Source: Rhodoluna limnophila (GTDB taxonomy: Bacteria; Actinomycetota; Actinomycetes; Actinomycetales; Microbacteriaceae). Taken from it: a DNA stretch of 16,592 nucleotides. This document shows positions 6,971-15,077 of this stretch, in pieces. The position numbers and the translations under genes were made by a program. Below the pieces are notes generated by a model, which worked only from the letters and a program-made list of their open reading frames with translations, did not search any database and was not told where the DNA came from. How positions within the stretch are numbered: position 1 is the stretch's first letter; each line of letters opens with the position of its first letter. The stretch spans positions 1-16,592 of the forward strand of contig CALPUC020000004.1 in the NCBI GenBank assembly GCA_943326655.2, written 5' to 3'.

Positions 6971-7689
6971 CAACCCCAGGAAAGATTTCCGGCGGTCTGG
7001 TCTACGTACCAGACCGTCTTTTCTTTACCCTTCACTCTGCCAACCGGTAACTCGTCTGGATTCTCACCAAAGGCGCTGGCAACAGCCTCAGCCTTATCCG
7101 AGCCTGCCACAGTGAACCAAATTTCATCGGACTGATTGATTACAGAATAGGAAAACGACAATCTGGCTTCGGGAGGTTTCGGAGAAGCGGGCTCCGCAAC
7201 AACAGATTGTTCGCTGTTGCCACAAGAGTGGCCGGGGAATAGGCTAGCGATGTGCCCATCTGGCCCCACGCCCATCAACATCAGGTCAAAACTTATTCGT
7301 TGACCATCGAAAAATTTAGCAAACTCAGCCGCGGCGCCATCAATACCTAGCTGCGAATCCGTACTTGGAAACTCGTGAACATTTACCGACGGAATGTTTA
7401 GTTTCTGAAGCCAGGCTTTTCTTGCCTGCACCGCATTTCTGTCCTCGTGATCAGACGAAACGAAGCGCTCATCACCCCACCAAATGTGTAGTCGAGATAG
7501 ATCCAGAGAGTTGAAATCGAGGGCTGACGCAGACGCCAGAGTCAAAATCCCAACAGTTCCTCCGGTTAGGGCCACATCCACGCGTTCCTGCAGCTTCAGC
7601 CTGTCTGAAACAAAAGTGTAGAGATCGGCCGCTGCGGCATCTGCAACGGAGATAGCATCACTAAACCGCTTTACGACCGGGCGAACCAC
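6967..7689 (-). CDS. pgl: 6-phosphogluconolactonase
   Basis: Hydrolyses 6-phosphogluconolactone, the product of Zwf, to 6-phosphogluconate. The 240-residue cytosolic protein is the DevB/NagB-like type: LTGGTVGI at about 41-48 (phosphate loop), WWGDERFV at 70-77 and MGVGPDGHIASLFPGH at 139-154 carry the active-site residues. The start is GTG 7689, which overlaps the end of opcA by 19 nt and has GGAGAGG (7703 to 7697 on the - strand) 7 nt upstream, so the overlap is credible. It is the last gene of the six-gene - strand run. At its 3' end it overlaps the secG stop codon by 4 nt and carries the + strand terminator within its codons; its last residues (GNLSWGC) may be a short extra tail. I saw no terminator for the - strand run itself just beyond its stop. 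Confidence 0.95.
   Translation of the reverse strand: MVRPVVKRFSDAISVADAAAADLYTFVSDRLKLQERVDVALTGGTVGILTLASASALDFNSLDLSRLHIWWGDERFVSSDHEDRNAVQARKAWLQKLNIPSVNVHEFPSTDSQLGIDGAAAEFAKFFDGQRISFDLMLMGVGPDGHIASLFPGHSCGNSEQSVVAEPASPKPPEARLSFSYSVINQSDEIWFTVAGSDKAEAVASAFGENPDELPVGRVKGKEKTVWYVDQTAGNLSWGC
6991..7026 (+). terminator. Intrinsic terminator of the gap-pgk-tpiA-secG run, inside pgl
   Basis: An 11-bp stem, GGCGGTCTGGT pairing with ACCAGACCGTC (one G-U pair in RNA), closes a 6-nt loop CTACGT and is followed at once by TTTTCTTT (7019-7026). It starts 21 nt after the secG stop. The T-run is on the + strand only, so it should end transcription from secG and not the - strand operon. The same bases encode residues near the C-terminus of Pgl (KTVWYVDQTA). 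Confidence 0.85.
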
Positions 7690-8594
7690 TTCAGAACCTC
7701 TCCGAAAAGCTCGTCCGGGTCTAGGCGCCTTAGGTCTTCGCTCAGGCAGTCGCGATTATTGCGCCTGGCCAATGAAATCTCGCGTGTTGGTTGAGTTGGC
7801 TGAATCAAAGTTGCGATGTCTGGTACTCGACGCACAATTTCGATGTCTCCAGAATCACGAAACAACTTCACACCCTTGATACCCGCTACAGGCTTGCCAA
7901 GTGGTTCTCTAACAATCTTTACCTCGACCTTGAGTTTCATTCCAAGCCAGGCCGCCAGTAGGTCGGTGCTGGGTGAATCAGGCGTACCGCACACTTCGAC
8001 CGCAGTAACCGGATCGAACGGTGGTTGGTCGAGAAGAGCTGCCAGCTGAGCACGCCAAAGTGTGAGGCGTGTCCAAGCGAAATCGGTGTCGCCTGGAGCA
8101 TAGTTCTTGGCAAGCTTTCTCAGAAAATCATGAGGGTTCAACTGTTCCGAGGCATCGGTAATCCTGCGGGTCGCAATGCGACCAATTGGAGAAATCGAAA
8201 GGTGCGGCGGCGCAGCCGAGGGCCACCAGGCAACAACCGGGGCATCTGGGAGCAGCAACCCAGTTACCAGTAACTCGGCGTCAGATGTCGCCTCACCCCA
8301 GGCCTTTAAAACTATGACCTCGGAAGCCCCAGCATCTCCACCAACTCTAATTTCGGCGTCGAGTTTCGCATCAGTCTTTTCGGTTCCTTCAGCTTCGGCT
8401 AGAACCACAATTCGGCAAGGATGTTCCCGGGACGCTTCGTTTGCCGATTGAATGGCGTCTTCGAGCCCTTTGTGATCGGTTTGAATAACCAGAGTGAGCA
8501 CTCGACCCAGAGCCACAGCTCCACCCTGTTCACGAAGCTGAATGAGCTTCTTTGAGATTCGACTAACGGTTGTGTCTTTAAGTTCAACGATCAC
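7671..8594 (-). CDS. opcA: Glucose-6-phosphate dehydrogenase assembly protein OpcA
   Basis: OpcA is needed for assembly or activity of the G6P dehydrogenase in cyanobacteria and actinobacteria; it is not itself an enzyme as far as known. The protein of 307 residues opens with MIVELKDTTVSRISKKL, as family members do (often MIVDLPDTTT), and has AWWPSAAPPH at about 122-131 and DFAWTRLTLWR at about 171-181. I chose GTG 8594 rather than GTG 8606: it matches family starts and makes a GTGA overlap with the zwf stop, while 8606 has a GGAAGG only about two bases away, too close. It lies directly after zwf, its functional partner, and overlaps pgl by 19 nt, so zwf-opcA-pgl are almost certainly one message. 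Confidence 0.94.
   Translation of the reverse strand: MIVELKDTTVSRISKKLIQLREQGGAVALGRVLTLVIQTDHKGLEDAIQSANEASREHPCRIVVLAEAEGTEKTDAKLDAEIRVGGDAGASEVIVLKAWGEATSDAELLVTGLLLPDAPVVAWWPSAAPPHLSISPIGRIATRRITDASEQLNPHDFLRKLAKNYAPGDTDFAWTRLTLWRAQLAALLDQPPFDPVTAVEVCGTPDSPSTDLLAAWLGMKLKVEVKIVREPLGKPVAGIKGVKLFRDSGDIEIVRRVPDIATLIQPTQPTREISLARRNNRDCLSEDLRRLDPDELFGEVLKWFARS
7697..7703 (-). promoter_or_regulatory. Ribosome binding site of pgl
   Basis: GGAGAGG on the - strand, 7 nt before GTG 7689 and inside the opcA coding end. It supports the overlapping pgl start. Confidence 0.7.
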
Positions 8595-10132
8595 GGACGA
8601 CGCCACGCCCTTCCATCTTGTTGCATCATGACATCGGCCGAGCTAGGGCCCCAAGAACCTGGTCGATACTGCTCTGGTTGTCCCTGGGTTTCCCAGAACT
8701 CTTCAATCGGATCTAGTATCTTCCAAGACAACTCGACCTCTTCGTGTCTTGGAAATAGCGGTGGATCTCCCAACAATACGTCGAGAATCAGGCGCTCATA
8801 GGCTTCCGGGCTTGCTTCCGTGAATGCGTGCCCATAGCCGAAGTCCATAGTCACGTCTCTAACCTGCATACCGACACCTGGAACTTTCGAACCAAAACGT
8901 ATTGTTATTCCTTCATCCGGTTGCACTCGAATAACCAAGGCGTTCTGCCCTAGTTCTGCGGTTTGATCGGCGGCAAAAAGTTGTTGTGGTGCTCTCTTAA
9001 AAACAACTGCAATCTCGGTTACCCTGCGACCCAGACGCTTTCCAGCGCGCAAATAGAATGGCACTCCTGCCCATCGACGAGTGTTGATGTCTAATCGCAT
9101 GGCCGCGAAGGTTTCAGTGACCGACTTTGGGTTCATTCCATCTTCTTCGAGGAAACCTAGAACCTCTTCACCACCTTGCCAGCCACCCGCGTACTGACCT
9201 CGTGCCGTGTGGGTTCCGAGATCACTCGGAAGTCGCACGGCTTTCAAGACTTTCTCTTTTTCATTTCTAAGGTCGGCTGCGTCAAAAGACACTGGCTCTT
9301 CCATCGCAGTTAATGCCAAAAGCTGAAGAAGGTGATTCTGGATGACATCTCTGGCTGCGCCAATTCCGTCATAGTATCCGGCGCGGCCGCCAACCCCGAT
9401 ATCCTCGGCCATTGTTATCTGAACGTGGTCGATGTAGTTCTTGTTCCATAGTGGTTCGAAGAGCTGATTAGCGAAACGAAGAGCCAGTATGTTCTGTACG
9501 GTTTCCTTGCCCAGATAGTGGTCAATCCGGAAGATAGAGTCCGCAGGAAACACTGATTCGACCACGCCGTTCAGTTCCCTGGCAGTCTTTAGGTTGCTAC
9601 CGAATGGCTTCTCGATTACCACGCGACGGAATTGGTCTGGCTTCGGATCGGCAAGACCGCTGCGGCTTAGCTGTCGGCAAACAAGCGGGAAGGCGTTTGG
9701 TGGTATCGAAAGGTAAAAAGCGTGGTTTCCGTTAGTGCCACGATTGACATCAAGCTCTTCAATGGTTTCTCGGAGGCGATCAAATGCCGAATCGTCGTCA
9801 AAGTCGCCTTGAATGAATCGAATTCCCTGTGATAGTTGCTGCCACACTTCTTCGCTAAAAGGGGTTCTCGCGTGTTCTCGCACCGAATCGTGCACGACTT
9901 GGGCGAAATCCTGATTCTCCCATTCACGCCTCGCAAAACCCACCAGCGCAAAACCAGGAGGGAGAAGACCTCGATTGGCCAAATCGTAAACCGCAGGCAT
10001 CAATTTCTTTCGGCTCAGATCGCCAGTAACACCGAAGATTACGAGCGAACTGGGTCCGGCAATTTTGTTTAGACGACGATCGTCCGGGTCACGAAGCGGG
10101 TTTTTGCCTGCGGATATTTCAACTGGACTCAT
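8591..10132 (-). CDS. zwf: Glucose-6-phosphate 1-dehydrogenase
   Basis: First enzyme of the oxidative pentose-phosphate pathway: glucose-6-phosphate to 6-phosphogluconolactone with reduction of NADP+ (or NAD+). The 513-residue protein has the dinucleotide motif FGVTGDLSRKKLMPA at about 33-47, EKPFG at 174-178, the active-site signature RIDHYLGKE at 202-210 and IQNHLLQLL further on, with the second conserved His. ATG 10132 is preferred: an in-frame ATG at 10165 lies inside pgi and would add 11 non-conserved residues, whereas MSPVEISAGKNPLRDP matches relatives. The SD-like GAAGG overlaps the pgi stop (TGAAGG), and the gap to pgi is 7 nt. The stop codon overlaps the opcA start by 4 nt (GTGA). 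Whether NADP+ or NAD+ is used cannot be told by eye. Confidence 0.97.
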   Translation of the reverse strand: MSPVEISAGKNPLRDPDDRRLNKIAGPSSLVIFGVTGDLSRKKLMPAVYDLANRGLLPPGFALVGFARREWENQDFAQVVHDSVREHARTPFSEEVWQQLSQGIRFIQGDFDDDSAFDRLRETIEELDVNRGTNGNHAFYLSIPPNAFPLVCRQLSRSGLADPKPDQFRRVVIEKPFGSNLKTARELNGVVESVFPADSIFRIDHYLGKETVQNILALRFANQLFEPLWNKNYIDHVQITMAEDIGVGGRAGYYDGIGAARDVIQNHLLQLLALTAMEEPVSFDAADLRNEKEKVLKAVRLPSDLGTHTARGQYAGGWQGGEEVLGFLEEDGMNPKSVTETFAAMRLDINTRRWAGVPFYLRAGKRLGRRVTEIAVVFKRAPQQLFAADQTAELGQNALVIRVQPDEGITIRFGSKVPGVGMQVRDVTMDFGYGHAFTEASPEAYERLILDVLLGDPPLFPRHEEVELSWKILDPIEEFWETQGQPEQYRPGSWGPSSADVMMQQDGRAWRRP

Positions 10133-10139
10133 TAGACCT

Positions 10140-11735
10140 TCAAATACTTTCCCGTATGGTTTCAAGACCAGAAGTAACGTTGTTCAGGGTAAGAGTTAGA
10201 ACGGGGCGATTGTGCTCGGCAAGAACTGCTGCGTCACCAGCGGCCTGAGAAGCGATCAGTTCACCGAGTGTGAAGTTTCTTCCCGGAACCGTCAGGTCAG
10301 CACTTGCCCTAGACACAATTTGCAAGAAGACGCCCTGAGCAGGCCCGCCTTTGTGATATTGACCCGTTGAATGCAAGAACCTTGGTGCCCAACCAAACGT
10401 CGTTGGGCGCTTGGTGCGCTCAGCAAGAATGTCGCGTAACGCTTGCGCCTCGGGAAATGAAGTGCGGTCAAGGTACGCGTGAAGTGAAATGTAGTCTTCA
10501 GCACCCAAAGTTCCGAGCAGGGCGTCAATCGCAGATTTGACTGTGTGATCAGCACCTAAATCTAGACCTCTCGAACGCACCTCAATTCCATTGAAGGTGA
10601 AGTCCGCAGGAGTTTCTGGCTCGCGTCCCTCAAGCATCGCCCTGGCGGCGATCTTGGCAGACTCTACATCTGGCTGATCAAACGGGTTGACCCCGAGCAG
10701 GTGGGAAGCAATTACCGTAGCGTATTCCCACAGCAGGAACTGAGCTCCCAGCGAACCAGAAACTACGATCTGATTTTCTGCAGCCGGCGAAGAATCCTTA
10801 CCAAGGCGAACAATTACCTGGTCTCCAGCCTCGCTTGAAAGTTCTATCGCTGAAGGGGTCACAACCACGGGCAAAATTCCTTTACCCAGTTTTCCGGTTG
10901 ATTCAGCAATCAACTGCTCCGCCCAGTCTCCGAGACCTCGAATGACTGTTCCGTCTTCCACGATCACAATTTTGTCTGCGAATCGCTCTCCGTTTTTAGT
11001 TCGCGCAAGAGCTGCGCCCAGTTGAAGCGCTGGATTACTCATGGAGTCTGATGCCAAGAGTTCTGAAACAGAAGTAGCTTCGTCGAGAAGTTGCTGAATG
11101 TCAGCGCCCGCTAAGCCCGAGGGAACCAGACCAAATGCGGTTAGCGCAGAGTAACGACCACCAACGGTCGGATCGGCGTTGAAAATTCGGTAGCCATCTG
11201 CTTTAGCGGCTTGCTCCATAGGTGAACCCGGGTCCGTCACCACGACAATGCGATCGGCAACATTGATTCCGGCTTCCGCAAAAGCATGCTCAAAAAGACG
11301 TTTTTGTGAATCGGTTTCAACGGTTGAACCCGATTTTGAAGACACCACGACTACAGTTCGTTTGAGTTCACCACCGAGAGCTTTGGCCACCTGCTCCGGG
11401 TTTGTCGAATCCAAAACCACAAGTTCAACTCCTGCGGTATTGGTGATGACTTCAGGAGCGAGAGACGATCCACCCATTCCGCAGAGCACGAAGCGATTTA
11501 CCCCAAGCTCATTGAAATGAGCCTTGAGTTCAAGAATCTCAGCAACTAAGACCTGCGAATCTGAGGCTGAAGATACCCAACCTAGCCTCACAGAACTTTC
11601 GTCTTCGGCTTCTTTTCCCCAAACGGTGAAATCTTTGGCGCCAATCCTGCTGGCAACACTAGCCGCGACTAGCTGCGGTAAAAACTCTTCAACGGCGAGC
11701 GAGGTCGATCCACTAGTTGTTACTCGAAGAGTCAT
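10140..11735 (-). CDS. pgi: Glucose-6-phosphate isomerase, divergent form resembling the PGI half of Tal/PGI fusions
   Basis: Predicted to interconvert glucose-6-phosphate and fructose-6-phosphate. The 531-residue protein has the double-SIS architecture: GMGGSSLAPE at about 86-95, SSKSGSTVET at 132-141 (phosphate loop), GGRYSALTAFG at 192-202, AESTGKLGKG at 277-286 (likely catalytic Glu278), NPFDQPDVESAK at 350-361 and HSTGQYHKGGP at 455-465. It departs from both classic PGI signatures: the first has Ala where Leu/Ile/Val/Met/Thr is expected, and the second has QPDVE for QxGVE. The His-rich motif follows the FDQ...K motif, whereas in ordinary PGI the catalytic His precedes it. This pattern fits, from memory, the PGI domain of bifunctional transaldolase/PGI proteins. 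Its ATG overlaps the tal stop by one base (TAATG). No other G6P isomerase is in the window, and its place in a pentose-phosphate operon supports the role. Confidence 0.9.
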   Translation of the reverse strand: MTLRVTTSGSTSLAVEEFLPQLVAASVASRIGAKDFTVWGKEAEDESSVRLGWVSSASDSQVLVAEILELKAHFNELGVNRFVLCGMGGSSLAPEVITNTAGVELVVLDSTNPEQVAKALGGELKRTVVVVSSKSGSTVETDSQKRLFEHAFAEAGINVADRIVVVTDPGSPMEQAAKADGYRIFNADPTVGGRYSALTAFGLVPSGLAGADIQQLLDEATSVSELLASDSMSNPALQLGAALARTKNGERFADKIVIVEDGTVIRGLGDWAEQLIAESTGKLGKGILPVVVTPSAIELSSEAGDQVIVRLGKDSSPAAENQIVVSGSLGAQFLLWEYATVIASHLLGVNPFDQPDVESAKIAARAMLEGREPETPADFTFNGIEVRSRGLDLGADHTVKSAIDALLGTLGAEDYISLHAYLDRTSFPEAQALRDILAERTKRPTTFGWAPRFLHSTGQYHKGGPAQGVFLQIVSRASADLTVPGRNFTLGELIASQAAGDAAVLAEHNRPVLTLTLNNVTSGLETIRESI

Positions 11736-12841
11736 TACTTGGCAGCCTCAAGAGCTTTGGAAATGCTTTCCACGAGTTCGTTCCAAGAGATAACGAACTT
11801 TTCGACGCCCTCTTTCTCAAGCAAGTCAGTAACCTCGTGAATGCTGATACCTAGGGATTCAACAGCAGCAATTATTGCCTCAGACTCGCTGTAGTGCTCA
11901 GTAATGGAGTTGTTAGGAACGATGCCGTGGTCGAAAACGGCCTCCATGGTCTTTTCTGGCATCGTGTTGACCAGCATCGGTGCAACTAATTCGGTCACGT
12001 ACAGTGTGTCGCTAAGCTCAGGGTCTTTGACCCCGGTAGAGGCCATCAGTGGGCGTTGTTTGTTGGCGCCACTCGATTCGAGCTCGGCCCAGGCGGCGAC
12101 GTCAAATTCCTCTTCGAAGACCCGATAAGCCAATCGAGCGTTTGCCAGGGCAGCCTTACTGCGAAGTGACAGGGCTTGTTCAGTTCCAACATTGTTAAGC
12201 CGCTTGTCGATCTCGGTGTCAACTCGTGAAACAAAAAAGGAGGCGACAGAATGAATCTTAGATAGGTCTAAGCCTTTTTCTTTGGCAAGTTGAATTCCAG
12301 CGATGTAGGCACCAATTACCTCTCGGTAACGCTGCAGAGAGAAAATAAGGGTCACGTTTACGCTGATGCCGACTGAAATAACCTCGGTGATAGCCGCTAG
12401 GCCTGCTTTGGTTGCTGGAATTTTAATCATGACGTTCTCGCGGTTTACTTTGGCGAAAAGCTCCTTGGCCTGAGTAACCGTTTTCGCAGCATCGTGCGCC
12501 AGACCAGGCTCAACCTCGATTGAAACACGGCCGTCGAAGCCGTCGGTTGAATCATAGACAGATCGAAAAACGTCACAGGCGTTAGCAACATCGACGGTGG
12601 TGATTTCAAAAATAGCCTCGGTCGCGGTTTTGCCTTGCGCCGCCAGTTCTGAAAGCTGATCGCCATAACCTTCGCCCTTGCTGAGTGCGCCGGCAAAAAT
12701 AGTTGGATTAGTGGTCACGCCTGAGACTGACCTTGAAGCGATCAGTGAAGCCAAGTTACCAGACTCGATGCGTGAGCGAGATAGGTCGTCAAGCCAAATA
12801 CTGACTCCGTTGGCGGCTAGTTGAGCGAGGGGATTTGACAT
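11735..12841 (-). CDS. tal: Transaldolase
   Basis: Moves a dihydroxyacetone unit between sedoheptulose-7-phosphate and glyceraldehyde-3-phosphate, giving erythrose-4-phosphate and fructose-6-phosphate. The 368-residue protein is the longer actinobacterial/cyanobacterial type. Seen: IWLDDLSR with Asp18, GVTTNPTIF at 41-49, VSIEVEP with Glu109, Schiff-base Lys140 in NVMIKIPATKAG, Thr164 in VNVTLIFS, and SVASFFVSRVD and STGVKDP further on. Start ATG 12841 lies 6 nt after the tkt stop, with a weak GAGA just before it, so translation may rely on coupling to tkt. Its stop TAA shares one base with the pgi ATG. tkt and tal are functional partners, adjacent in most actinobacteria. Confidence 0.96.
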   Translation of the reverse strand: MSNPLAQLAANGVSIWLDDLSRSRIESGNLASLIASRSVSGVTTNPTIFAGALSKGEGYGDQLSELAAQGKTATEAIFEITTVDVANACDVFRSVYDSTDGFDGRVSIEVEPGLAHDAAKTVTQAKELFAKVNRENVMIKIPATKAGLAAITEVISVGISVNVTLIFSLQRYREVIGAYIAGIQLAKEKGLDLSKIHSVASFFVSRVDTEIDKRLNNVGTEQALSLRSKAALANARLAYRVFEEEFDVAAWAELESSGANKQRPLMASTGVKDPELSDTLYVTELVAPMLVNTMPEKTMEAVFDHGIVPNNSITEHYSESEAIIAAVESLGISIHEVTDLLEKEGVEKFVISWNELVESISKALEAAK

Positions 12842-12847
12842 AGTTCT

Positions 12848-14941
12848 CTAGGCTTTCTTGATGCTGGATTTTGCCGCTGAAACGACGTTTTCAACGGTCA
12901 TCCCGAATTCACGGAATAGGGTCTTGTAGTCGGCAGATGCGCCAAAGTGCTCGATTGATACGCTCTCGCCGTATGGCCCGACGTATTTACTCCAGCCGAG
13001 GCTCAAACCTGCCTCAACTGACACGCGCGCCTTGATTGAGCTGGGAAGAACAGCTTCGCGATAGGCCGCCGACTGCTCTTCAAACCACTCGAGACATGGG
13101 GCAGAAACAACGCGGGTTCCGATGCCGCTTGACTCAAGTTTCAATCGCGCCTCAACGGCGAGTTGCAGCTCTGAGCCAGTTGCAATCAAGATGACCTTTG
13201 GTTTGCCATTTGCCGCATCAACAAGAGTGTAGGCGCCTTTTAGCGTGCCTTCTGCGCCGGCAACTGTGGCACCGGTTTCATCTTTTACATCCCTGGCAAT
13301 GACCGGAATGTTCTGGCGACTGAGAGCAATTCCAGACGGACCATCTTGGTGTTCGAGAATTCCCTGCCAGGCATAAGAAGTTTCATTAGCGTCTCCGGGA
13401 CGCACGATGGCGAGATTAGGGATAGCTCGAAGAGTGGCCAATTGCTCAATCGGCTGGTGGGTTGGACCATCTTCTCCGAGCGCTACTGAGTCGTGTGTCC
13501 AAACGAAAATAGATGGAACGCCCATCAGAGCAGCCAAACGAACGGCTGGTCTCATGTAGTCGCTGAAGATCAGGAATGTGCCACCAAACGGCCGGGTGTG
13601 ACCGCTCAAAGTTATTCCGTTGAGGATTGACCCCATCGCATGCTCACGAATCCCGAAGTGCAAAACGCGACCGTATCGGTTAGCGGTCCACTCGTGAGTA
13701 GACCACTCTTCCGGCACGAATGATTTGGCTCCCGCTATTGTCGTCAGGTTTGATTCAGCCAGGTCGGATGAGCCACCCCAAAGCTCGGGCATGACGGCGG
13801 CAATAGCGTTGATGACTTTTCCAGATGCGGCACGGGTAGAAACTTCGACTCCACCTTCAAAGACTGGCAAGACATCCTGGAGTTCACTAGGCAAAGCCTT
13901 GGCAACCAAACGGTCAAGCAACTTCTTTTTCTCTGGATTTTCAGAAGCCCATGCGTCGAATGCGGCGTCCCAAACATTGCGGCTCTCCGAGGCGAACTGC
14001 TGATATCTGCGAGTGTGTGAAATAACTTCGTCAGAAACTTCAAAAGTCTGATTTGGATCAAAACCCAAAACATTCTTCAAGCCAGCCAATTCTTCGGCAC
14101 CGAGGGCAGATCCGTGGATTTTTCCGCTGTTCTGCTTCTTCGGGGAAGGCCATCCAATAATTGTGCGTAGACGAATCAGCGACGGCTTGTCGGTGACCGC
14201 CTTGGCCGCTTGAATCGCGTTGTACAGTTCTTCTACGTCTTCAACATAATCGCCGGTTTTGCGCCAATCTACGGTCTGGGTATGCCATCCGTAAGAGTCA
14301 TAGCGACCGATGATGTCCTCGGTGAAGGAAATGTTGGTGTCGTCTTCAATCGAAATCTGATTGCTGTCGTAGATAACCACGAGGTTGCCAAGTTTTTGAT
14401 GGCCGGCCAGAGAAGCAGCTTCGCTGGTGACGCCCTCCTGCATGTCGCCATCACCGGCAATTACGTATACGAAATGGTCGAAAGGGGAGGAACCCAGGGG
14501 AGCGGCTGGATCAAACAGGCCCCTCTCATAGCGAGCCGAGTATGCGAAACCAGTTGCCGACGCGAGCCCTTGCCCCAGCGGACCGGTGGTAATCTCAACA
14601 CCTTTGGTGTGACCGTATTCCGGGTGCCCGGGAGTGAGCGAGCCCCAAGTTCGCAGAGCCTTCAAGTCTTCGAGTTCAAGCCCGTACCCGTGAAGAAAAA
14701 GCTGGTTGTATAAAGTCAGGGATGAGTGGCCAACACTCATAATGAATCTGTCGCGACCAATCCAACGATCGTCGCTCGGGTCGTGTCTCATGACCTTGTT
14801 GAACAGCAGGTATGCCACTGGAGCTAGTGAAATTGCCGTGCCGGGATGTCCGTTTCCAACTTTTTCAACCGCATCTGCTGCGAGCACACGAGCGGTATCA
14901 ACGGCTCTAGAGTCAAGTTCGGACCATTGGAATGCTGACAC
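12848..14941 (-). CDS. tkt: Transketolase
   Basis: Thiamine-diphosphate enzyme that transfers two-carbon units between ketose and aldose phosphates in the non-oxidative pentose-phosphate pathway. The 697-residue protein has the three usual domains. N-terminal pyrophosphate domain: GNGHPGT near 29-35, VGHSSLTLY near 70-78, HPEYGHTKGVEITTGPLGQG at 106-125, and the ThDP/metal motif GDGDMQEG (163-170) running to Asn194. Pyrimidine domain: GIREHAMG with the cofactor-activating Glu433, and HDSVALGEDGPTHQP near 483-497. C-terminal domain: ATGSELQLAVEA and SVEAGLSLGW. Start GTG 14941 has AAGGAG at 14952-14947 (- strand), 5 nt upstream. It is the first gene of the tkt-tal-pgi-zwf-opcA-pgl run and is divergent from ctaB. 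Confidence 0.97.
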   Translation of the reverse strand: MSAFQWSELDSRAVDTARVLAADAVEKVGNGHPGTAISLAPVAYLLFNKVMRHDPSDDRWIGRDRFIMSVGHSSLTLYNQLFLHGYGLELEDLKALRTWGSLTPGHPEYGHTKGVEITTGPLGQGLASATGFAYSARYERGLFDPAAPLGSSPFDHFVYVIAGDGDMQEGVTSEAASLAGHQKLGNLVVIYDSNQISIEDDTNISFTEDIIGRYDSYGWHTQTVDWRKTGDYVEDVEELYNAIQAAKAVTDKPSLIRLRTIIGWPSPKKQNSGKIHGSALGAEELAGLKNVLGFDPNQTFEVSDEVISHTRRYQQFASESRNVWDAAFDAWASENPEKKKLLDRLVAKALPSELQDVLPVFEGGVEVSTRAASGKVINAIAAVMPELWGGSSDLAESNLTTIAGAKSFVPEEWSTHEWTANRYGRVLHFGIREHAMGSILNGITLSGHTRPFGGTFLIFSDYMRPAVRLAALMGVPSIFVWTHDSVALGEDGPTHQPIEQLATLRAIPNLAIVRPGDANETSYAWQGILEHQDGPSGIALSRQNIPVIARDVKDETGATVAGAEGTLKGAYTLVDAANGKPKVILIATGSELQLAVEARLKLESSGIGTRVVSAPCLEWFEEQSAAYREAVLPSSIKARVSVEAGLSLGWSKYVGPYGESVSIEHFGASADYKTLFREFGMTVENVVSAAKSSIKKA

Positions 14942-15077
14942 AGCGACTCCTTGAAGTAGTTGAATGCCTGCGCATCCATCGGAAATTTTGGGCTTCGTCG
15001 CCGGATTTGAACGACGCTAAACCGCGCTTTGTTCTGTTGAAAGTCTACTACCGAGCGTGCCTGTAAACTCGAAGGTG
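14942..15077. promoter_or_regulatory. Divergent intergenic region between tkt and ctaB with candidate promoters
   Basis: About 115-135 nt, depending on the ctaB start, must hold promoters for both the six-gene - strand run and ctaB. Candidate -10 boxes are TAAACT (15064-15069, + strand, toward ctaB) and TAGACT (15047-15042, - strand, toward tkt), which lie close together. A TTGAAA at 15037-15042 could be a -35 for ctaB, but its spacer of 21 nt is too long, so I do not rely on it. A 5-bp inverted repeat, CGTCG (14996-15000) and CGACG (15012-15016), is weak. No operator is recognised. The tkt message would have a leader of roughly 95 nt if TAGACT is used. Confidence 0.35.

Noticed and set aside
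10133..10165. Upstream ATG for zwf at 10165
   Set aside because: It would add 11 residues with no family match and lie inside pgi; ATG 10132 has a ribosome site and a conserved N-terminus.
14210..14713. Open frame of 167 codons antisense to transketolase
   Set aside because: It shadows strongly conserved tkt codons, has no recognisable domain, and its composition follows the opposite-strand gene.
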